From: JBNKDD01 sp050288085
GTDB lineage: Bacteria; Chloroflexota; Anaerolineae; Aggregatilineales; UBA3940
Assembly (NCBI GenBank): GCA_050288085.1
Contig: JBNKDD010000197.1
Location: 1 to 10,619, forward strand
DNA: 10,619 nt
Direction of reading: 5' to 3'
Below are positions 6,268-10,619 of the stretch, piece by piece (position 1 is the first letter of the stretch; each line of letters opens with the position of its first letter). The notes under the pieces were generated by a model. That model had not been told where the DNA came from and ran no database searches. It saw nothing but the letters and a program-made list of their open reading frames with translations. The position numbers were made by a program, and so were the translations under genes.

Positions 6268-6294
6268 AAAGAAGGCAGTCTGTCCGCCTTCTTT
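6268..6294 (-). terminator. Terminator of the small acidic protein gene
   Basis: AAAGAAGGC (6268-6276) and GCCTTCTTT (6286-6294) form a perfect 9-bp stem with a 9-base loop. Read leftwards the stem ends in TTCTTTTC. It lies just after the stop of the 65-residue gene, and the symmetry would allow some bidirectional activity. Confidence 0.75.
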
Positions 6295-6303
6295 ACATCT
6301 TAG

Positions 6304-6501
6304 TTAGTCCTCTTTGGCCTGTTCGATTAATTCGAGCAGTTCTTCCCATTCCTCCTGGAACAGGTGAAGGGTCACATTGCCCATCTCGAGATTGTAAATC
6401 GCTTCGCCTTCGGCATCGGTGCCAACCAGCAGAGCATAGTTATCCGTCTCGGCAATGGCCGTGAGGATAATATCGTCGTCAGATTGTTCGTGCTCGGTCA
6501 T
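6304..6501 (-). CDS. Small acidic conserved hypothetical protein (65 aa)
   Basis: The protein is strongly acidic, with about a third of its residues Asp or Glu. It has an N-terminal disordered-looking tail (EHEQSDDD), a beta-rich middle (YALLVGTD, AIYNLEMGNVTLHLF) and an amphipathic C-terminal helix (QEEWEELLELIEQAKED). It is very likely a real gene: AAGGAG sits 6 bases before the ATG, a perfect leftward TATAAT lies about 30 bases upstream, and a hairpin terminator follows. The VTLHLFQEEWEEL pattern seems familiar from unnamed Chloroflexota proteins, but I assign no function. It is probably cytoplasmic and may be a binding partner or modulator of a larger protein. Confidence 0.8.
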   Translation of the reverse strand: MTEHEQSDDDIILTAIAETDNYALLVGTDAEGEAIYNLEMGNVTLHLFQEEWEELLELIEQAKED

Positions 6502-6531
6502 GAGACACTCCTTGTTTCAGTAGTTGGATCA

Positions 6532-6537
6532 ATTATA
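6532..6537 (-). promoter_or_regulatory. Consensus -10 box for the small acidic protein gene
   Basis: Read leftwards this is TATAAT, a perfect -10, 31 bases before the ATG at 6501. No good -35 match is present at 16-18 bases upstream. Confidence 0.45.
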
Positions 6538-6606
6538 CCTGAATGAATGTCTCAGGGGTTAAAAATGGAAAAAGCTTTTCGGTAAGCGGTCTTTGGCTGC
6601 AAGTGG

Positions 6607-6636
6607 TTGCCGACCGGTATAGCAGCGTGCTAGAAT
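6607..6636 (+). promoter_or_regulatory. Sigma-70-type promoter for the membrane-anchored lectin-like gene
   Basis: TTGCCG (6607-6612), an 18-base spacer and TAGAAT (6631-6636), with TGC just before the -10 giving an extended -10. The ATG at 6687 lies about 50 bases downstream. Confidence 0.5.
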
Positions 6637-6686
6637 GACCCCTATCACGTTGATCAGCACCCCAACTCAAGGAAAGCAATTGTCAT

Positions 6687-7559
6687 ATGGCAAAAAAGGA
6701 ATCGGAACCGGTTGAATTAGAGCGCGAACCCAGGCCCCGCCGTCGCCTACGCTGGTGGATGATCGTCTTGATTGTCATCCTGGTGCCTATCCTGGCGCTT
6801 GCAATCTGGGTATTGACGCTGCGGGGAGCCTTCGAAGCACCGGAAGCGGAGGCGACACTGCCCCCGGAGGCTGTCGCCGAGGGTGGAGTATTCTACGAGA
6901 CAAATTTCGAGGACCCGGCCCAGTTCACGGATTGGGAAATATTCGACGATGGGCGTATTTCGGCAGCGATTGAAAACGGGCAGTTGGTGGTATCGATCAT
7001 TACGGTGGATGATCAGGGCGCGTGGTCGGGCCTGACGACGGCGGCCTTCACCGATTTTGTGCTCGACGTGGATGCGGTGAAGCTGGCCGGGCCGGATGAT
7101 AACGGGATCGTGGTGATTTTCCGGCGGGTTGACGATCAGAACTACAACCGGTTTGAGATCACCAGCGATGGATTCTATGCGCTCAGTACGCTGCGCGGTG
7201 GTGAATACGCCGTGATCAGCAACTACGGCCCATCGCCCGCCATCCTGACCGGAGACGCTGTGAACCATATTCGCATCCGGGGGATAGGCGATCAGTTCTC
7301 GTTTGAAGTGAATGATACACCGCTACAATTGTGCGTCTCACCGGACTCGAATGTGCAGCCTTTGTGGGATGTGACCGCCGCCGAACCGACCTGCCTGGGT
7401 GGAGAAGTGGTCGATGCGTGGCAGAATGCCGACCTGATGGAAGGCCGGATCGGGCTGGGCGCGCAGGCGTTCACCGGCTTTGATATGGATACCGGCTCAT
7501 CCACGATGGCCGAAGCGACCATCGCCTTTGATAATCTGGTGATTGCCGCGCCCGAATAA
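6687..7559 (+). CDS. Membrane-anchored extracytoplasmic protein with a beta-sandwich (lectin-like) domain
   Basis: The 290-residue protein has a highly charged cytoplasmic N-terminus (residues 1-22, ending RPRRRLR), one membrane helix (about 23-46) and a Pro/Ala/Glu-rich linker. The outer domain is about 67-290. This domain begins FYETNFEDPAQFTDWEIF and continues with ENGQLVV, VVIFRRVDDQNYNRFEI, HIRIRGIGDQFSFEVND and a closing FDNLVI. That is the pattern of concanavalin-like/DUF1080-type jelly rolls, where N-terminal and C-terminal strands pair. C216 and C236 sit in one long loop and could form a disulfide. No catalytic motif is visible, so I infer a surface carbohydrate- or ligand-binding protein rather than an enzyme. 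AAGGAAAG lies rather far (about 12 bases) before the ATG. The gene has its own promoter and is followed by a palindrome that may end transcription. Confidence 0.8.
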   Translation: MAKKESEPVELEREPRPRRRLRWWMIVLIVILVPILALAIWVLTLRGAFEAPEAEATLPPEAVAEGGVFYETNFEDPAQFTDWEIFDDGRISAAIENGQLVVSIITVDDQGAWSGLTTAAFTDFVLDVDAVKLAGPDDNGIVVIFRRVDDQNYNRFEITSDGFYALSTLRGGEYAVISNYGPSPAILTGDAVNHIRIRGIGDQFSFEVNDTPLQLCVSPDSNVQPLWDVTAAEPTCLGGEVVDAWQNADLMEGRIGLGAQAFTGFDMDTGSSTMAEATIAFDNLVIAAPE

Positions 7560-7572
7560 TCACGACAGAGTT

Positions 7573-7601
7573 GTAGGGGGCGAATGGCCATTCGCCCCTA
7601 C
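7573..7601. repeat. Near-perfect palindrome (REP-like dispersed repeat or terminator)
   Basis: The arms GTAGGGGGCGAATGG and CCATTCGCCCCTAC are complementary except for one extra G, with almost no loop. TTTTTA follows (7607-7612), so on the plus strand it could end transcription of the upstream gene. I recall the same palindrome in many unrelated environmental genomes, which suggests a dispersed repeat. It lies 33 bases before the methylthiotransferase start. Confidence 0.75.
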
Positions 7602-7633
7602 GGATGGTTTTTATAGTTGAGTTGTTCTTTTCT

Positions 7634-8917
7634 ATGAAGCGTATTTACCTGGATTTTGTCGGCTGTCGTTTGAATCAGGCTGAGATTGAACGGATGGGGC
7701 GGCAGTTCGCTGCACGGGGCGATCAGATCACTCGCGACGTGAGCGAGGCCGATCTGGTCGTGATCAATACCTGTGCAGTGACCAATGAGGCCACCCGTAA
7801 ATCCCGCCAGATGATCCGGCAGGCCGGGCGCAAGAACCCGGATGTGCAGATTATCGCGACCGGCTGTTATGCCGAACTATCCCCTGAAGAGTTGGAAACT
7901 CTGCCGAACATCTCGCAGATCATCGGCAATGTTGACAAGGATCACCTGGTCACGTTGACGGTGGGCGATGATACGCCCGTTTACGATCAGGAGCCGATCC
8001 AGCGCGAACCGCTCCCACCCGGTACACTGGGCCGGACGCGGGCTTTTGTCAAGGTGCAGGACGGCTGCGACAATCGCTGTACATTCTGCGTTACGACGAT
8101 AGCTCGCGGAGCCGGTCACAGCCGCCCGATGCAGGAGATCGTCGATGAGGTCAACCAGCTTCACGCCATCGGCTTCCAGGAGATCGTGTTAACCGGGGTG
8201 CATCTCGGATCATATGGTCACGATACTGGTGACCAGGATGGACTGTTCGATCTGATTGGCGCACTCTTGCACCGGACAGACATCCCCCGGATCAGATTGT
8301 CTTCGCTCGAACCCTGGGATATAACACCGGGCTTTTTCGATCTGTGGACGGACAGCCGTCTCTGTCCGCATTTACATCTACCGCTTCAATCGGGCTGTGA
8401 TGCGACTTTGCGCCGGATGGCACGCCGGACTACTCAGGAATCGTTTGCTGAGTTGGTCGAAGCCGCCCGCAGCCGCATCCCAGATCTGGCCCTGACCACC
8501 GACCTGATCGTCGGATTCCCCGGCGAGATGGAAGCCGAGTTTGAGGAGTCGTTCCGGTTCACCGAATCGATGGGGTTTGCCCGGCTGCATGTCTTCCCTT
8601 ATTCGATCCGGGAAGGGACAGCCGCCGCCCGGATGCCGGGTCAGGTTGGCGATGCGGAGAAGAAAGCCCGCCGCGCCCGGCTGCTCGACCTGTCCGACCG
8701 GCAGTGGGAGACATTCCAGGCGGGGCAGGTGGGCCGCCGCTTTGATGTGTTGTGGGAGTCGGCCAAGGGGGCCACACCGGAGGGGATCATCTGGTCAGGC
8801 CACACGCCGAATTACCTTCGTGTAGTAACGACTTCGCCGGAGCCGCTGGGCAACACCATCACCCCGGCGCGGATCACACATTTTTCAGAGGGAGGGTTGC
8901 AGGTCATCACGATTTGA
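7634..8917 (+). CDS. mtaB: MtaB-type tRNA methylthiotransferase (radical SAM; t6A37 to ms2t6A37)
   Basis: The 427-residue protein has the three-domain layout of methylthiotransferases. The N-terminal UPF0004 domain has cluster cysteines C11, C47 and C78 in FVGCRLNQAE, INTCAVT and TGCYAEL. The radical SAM barrel has CxxxCxxC at C145, C149 and C152 in DGCDNRCTFC. The C-terminal TRAM RNA-binding domain spans about residues 365-427. These enzymes use two 4Fe-4S clusters to add a methylthio group. The CAVTNEATRKSRQ and GCxLNQxE signatures point to the MtaB subgroup, acting on t6A at position 37 of ANN-decoding tRNAs, rather than MiaB or RimO. I start at ATG 7634 because family proteins begin a few residues before the first Cys. 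The ATG at 7604 would add ten odd residues and abuts the palindrome. The Shine-Dalgarno is weak for either start. Confidence 0.93.
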   Translation: MKRIYLDFVGCRLNQAEIERMGRQFAARGDQITRDVSEADLVVINTCAVTNEATRKSRQMIRQAGRKNPDVQIIATGCYAELSPEELETLPNISQIIGNVDKDHLVTLTVGDDTPVYDQEPIQREPLPPGTLGRTRAFVKVQDGCDNRCTFCVTTIARGAGHSRPMQEIVDEVNQLHAIGFQEIVLTGVHLGSYGHDTGDQDGLFDLIGALLHRTDIPRIRLSSLEPWDITPGFFDLWTDSRLCPHLHLPLQSGCDATLRRMARRTTQESFAELVEAARSRIPDLALTTDLIVGFPGEMEAEFEESFRFTESMGFARLHVFPYSIREGTAAARMPGQVGDAEKKARRARLLDLSDRQWETFQAGQVGRRFDVLWESAKGATPEGIIWSGHTPNYLRVVTTSPEPLGNTITPARITHFSEGGLQVITI

Positions 8918-8978
8918 CTATCTGGATATCGCTGAGAGGGTAGGGGACAAATCATCGAGCACACATTTGGAGGAACAT

Positions 8979-9293
8979 ATGGAAAACATTGATACCTACC
9001 GGGTGCAATACCTTGACGCCCTGATGCGCCAGAATATTGGAATCGGAATACGGGTGATTAGAAACGCCATTGATGACGGAATCCCCCCTGAAGTTATCCT
9101 TGCCCAGGTGATCGACTCCGCGATGACTGAGGTGCGGGAGTTGTACCTGAACAGAGAGGTGACCCTGTCAGAAATCTATATGACTGCCCGGATCAGTGAC
9201 CGGGCTGCTCAGCGGGTGATGGCGGTAATGGATGAACCATTGGCCCCGGACGGCACAATTGTGATTGGCACCATGTATGGCGACACGGGTTAG
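8979..9293 (+). CDS. Corrinoid protein, N-terminal fragment before a frameshift
   Basis: Together with 9311-9631 this is one corrinoid (methyl-carrier) protein of about 215 residues, like MtaC/MtbC/MttC, which shuttles a methyl group on cobalamin between two methyltransferases. This fragment is the helical cap domain (residues 1-90: MRQNIGIGIRVIRNAIDDGIP, PEVILAQVIDSAMTEVRELY, LSEIYMTARISDRA), then the first strand GTIVIGTMYGD of the cobalamin-binding domain. It ends with a premature TAG in the frame GDTG. The ATG at 8979 sits 5 bases after GGAGG, so initiation is sound; a TTG at 8967 is an unlikely alternative. As read, the product has no cobalamin site. The neighbouring methyltransferase gene confirms the context. 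Confidence 0.8.
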   Translation: MENIDTYRVQYLDALMRQNIGIGIRVIRNAIDDGIPPEVILAQVIDSAMTEVRELYLNREVTLSEIYMTARISDRAAQRVMAVMDEPLAPDGTIVIGTMYGDTG

Positions 9294-9298
9294 GCAGC
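9279..9298 (+). other. Frameshift site in the corrinoid DxHxxG motif
   Basis: The upstream frame reads GGC GAC ACG GGT TAG. The other frame reads CAC GGG TTA GGC AGC AAG, i.e. HGLGSK, the continuation expected after GDx in the cobalamin-binding GDxHxxG. Restoring the motif needs four added bases (or a one-base shift if the x residue is lost). This is a true mutation or a sequence/assembly error; no slippery heptamer is visible. Confidence 0.85.
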
Positions 9299-9310
9299 AA
9301 GATTGTCAGC

Positions 9311-9631
9311 ATGCTGCTGCAAGCATCCTGTTTTGAAACCCATCACCTGGGGCTGAGTGTTTCCGCCGAAGAATTTGTCGAAGCCGCCGCCCGGCTGAAA
9401 GCTTCGGTGATCTGTATCTCAACGCTGCTCCTGCACACCGCGGAGAATGTCTATGAGGTGCGTGAGCTTTTGCATGAGCGCCAGTTGGAAGACCAGGTCA
9501 AACTGGTTGTAGGCGGTGCGCCGTTCAATTTTGATGATCAGCTTTACCGCGAAGTTGGGGCCGACGCCACCGCCCGGAATGCGGCTGATGCTGTCCCGAC
9601 GGTTCGCTCTTTGGTGGAGGCGCTGAAATGA
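9311..9631 (+). CDS. Corrinoid protein, C-terminal cobalamin-binding fragment after the frameshift
   Basis: This is the remainder of the Rossmann-like B12-binding domain. The homologous reading extends upstream to about 9284 (HGLGSKIVSMLLQAS), so the ATG at 9311 is an internal Met and not a natural start. The other cobalamin-contact motifs are present: ICISTLL, with the S-x-L that lines the lower ligand pocket, and VVGGAP, with the GG motif. The sequence is otherwise intact and ends with the usual C-terminal helix (AVPTVRSLVEALK). That would fit a recent lesion or a read error rather than long decay. The stop TGA overlaps the ATG of the methyltransferase gene, so the pair is translationally coupled. 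Confidence 0.8.
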   Translation: MLLQASCFETHHLGLSVSAEEFVEAAARLKASVICISTLLLHTAENVYEVRELLHERQLEDQVKLVVGGAPFNFDDQLYREVGADATARNAADAVPTVRSLVEALK

Positions 9632-10619
9632 TGTCACCTTATGACCGCGTGATGGCAGTTCTACAACATCAAACCCCGGATTGTGTGCCTGCATTTCCGA
9701 TCCTGTTAATGCATGGGGCCGCCGAGTTGGGCTTAGACCTCGAAACCTATTTCAGCAAGGGAGAGCATTACGCCGAAGGCCAACTACGTTTGCTTGAAAA
9801 ATACGGGCATGATTGTGTGTTCGGCTTCCCGCACATTGTTGAGGACATTAACGCTTTTGGTGCGGGCCTGGTTTACTTTAAGAACGGGCCACCCAGCGCT
9901 GCCGAGATGGTCATCCAGAGCTATGATGACATTGACCGCCTTACCGCCCCCGATCCCGGTTCGGCTCCGATTTTGGGTGAAACCCTCAAGGCCATCGGCC
10001 TGCTGGCCCAGGAAGTGAAAGGCCAGGTTCCGATCCTGGGGGCTTGCATTGCGCCCTTCAGCCTGCCCAGCATGTTGATGGGAACCGAAGCCTGGATGGA
10101 TTTGATGCTCTTTGAGGAGGAGGAAGTCCGCCAGCCGGTGATGAAAAAGTTCCTCGACGTGACGACCGACTTCTGTGTGAACTGGGCCAATATGCAGTTA
10201 GCAGCAGGCGCGGACGCGGTTGTGCTTGGTGATGGGATGGCCTCCGCTTCGGTGATCAACCGCCAACAGTTTATCGATATGGCACTGCCGGTGATCAAAG
10301 AAACCATCGCCCGGATCAATGGCCCGGTTATCCATGAAGGGGTGGGCAGCGTCCACTTGATGATCGACCTGCTGCCGGAAACCGGGGCGATTGGCATAAT
10401 GCTGACATGTGATGACGATTTAGCCGAGTATAAGCAGTTGGTCGGCGAATCGCTGGCACTGATCGGCAATCTGAATAATATCGAGATGCGGCGCTGGTCA
10501 GCGGAAGATATGGCTCAAAAAGCACAGGCCGCATTAGCTGAAGGTGCGCCCGGCGGCGGTTACATCCTATCGGCGCAGGGGCCGGAGATACCGTTGAGGG
10601 TGGATGATGCTGTCATCCA
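9628..10619 (+). CDS. Uroporphyrinogen decarboxylase-family (MtaA/MtbA-like) methyltransferase, 3' truncated by window
   Basis: The frame is open to the last base, giving at least 330 residues. GGAGG (9616-9620) lies 7 bases before the ATG at 9628, which overlaps the corrinoid stop. The fold is UroD-like: SPYDRVMAVLQHQTPDCVPAFP at the start, GACIAPFSLPSMLMG (138-152), LAAGADAVVLGDGMAS (191-206), VIHEGVG (234-240), LIGNLNN (278-284) and GGGYILSAQGPEIP (309-322). It lacks the RQAGRY signature of haem-synthesis UroD, and its neighbour is a corrinoid protein, so it should move a methyl group to or from cobalamin. MtaA/MtbA bind zinc through HxC and a distal Cys. Here H236 is kept but the two Cys positions hold G238 and about P319. 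The substrate is unknown. Confidence 0.88.
   Translation, partial: MMSPYDRVMAVLQHQTPDCVPAFPILLMHGAAELGLDLETYFSKGEHYAEGQLRLLEKYGHDCVFGFPHIVEDINAFGAGLVYFKNGPPSAAEMVIQSYDDIDRLTAPDPGSAPILGETLKAIGLLAQEVKGQVPILGACIAPFSLPSMLMGTEAWMDLMLFEEEEVRQPVMKKFLDVTTDFCVNWANMQLAAGADAVVLGDGMASASVINRQQFIDMALPVIKETIARINGPVIHEGVGSVHLMIDLLPETGAIGIMLTCDDDLAEYKQLVGESLALIGNLNNIEMRRWSAEDMAQKAQAALAEGAPGGGYILSAQGPEIPLRVDDAVI

Noticed and set aside
7604..7633. Upstream ATG for mtaB at 7604
   Set aside because: It abuts the palindrome, has no ribosome binding site and adds residues not seen in the family.
9628..10619. Calling the last gene hemE (uroporphyrinogen decarboxylase of haem synthesis)
   Set aside because: The N-terminal RQAGRY signature is missing and the gene is coupled to a corrinoid protein gene.

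Overview
The window looks like a piece of a moderately GC-rich chromosome from an environmental bacterium, most plausibly a Chloroflexota (Anaerolineae-like) member. This is an inference from gene content: a GH97 glycosidase, a free-standing two-CW protein, a SpoIIAA/STAS-like small protein, a corrinoid methyltransferase pair and a short malic enzyme. No RNA gene or other taxonomic marker is present. There is no CRISPR array, no intact transposase and no tRNA or rRNA.

Region 1 (1-2810) is an accessory-looking stretch. It starts inside a GH97 family alpha-glycosidase whose catalytic glutamates are all present. A four-helix membrane protein follows, overlapping the GH97 stop by four bases. The next ~290 bp hold two gene relics: a fragment resembling the C-terminus of the SDR gene further right, and a second diverged copy of the GH97 3' end. 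The membrane-protein gene is therefore bracketed by two copies of the GH97 tail, which suggests recombination or insertion there. A leftward two-CW gene and a rightward STAS-like gene diverge from a shared regulatory region with several inverted repeats. A 52-bp unit with 11-bp perfect inverted ends closes the region.

Region 2 (2820-6501) is transcribed leftwards. It has an SDR oxidoreductase, then a two-gene operon of malic enzyme followed 5 bp later by a thioredoxin-reductase-like flavoprotein, ended by a strong intrinsic terminator. A small acidic protein with its own promoter and terminator follows. The malic enzyme decarboxylates malate to pyruvate with production of NAD(P)H. The flavoprotein has lost the redox CxxC and the usual NADPH 2'-phosphate motif, so it is not a standard thioredoxin reductase.

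Region 3 (6687-10619) is transcribed rightwards. A membrane-anchored protein with an extracellular beta-rich, probably lectin-like domain is followed by a near-perfect palindrome and then by an MtaB-type tRNA methylthiotransferase (radical SAM). Last comes a one-carbon unit: a corrinoid protein and an overlapping UroD/MtaA-type methyltransferase that runs off the window. The corrinoid gene is broken by a frameshift exactly in its cobalt-ligating His motif. The methyltransferase lacks both cysteine zinc ligands expected in MtaA/MtbA. These two facts, plus the duplicated GH97 tail, are the observations most worth a second look.
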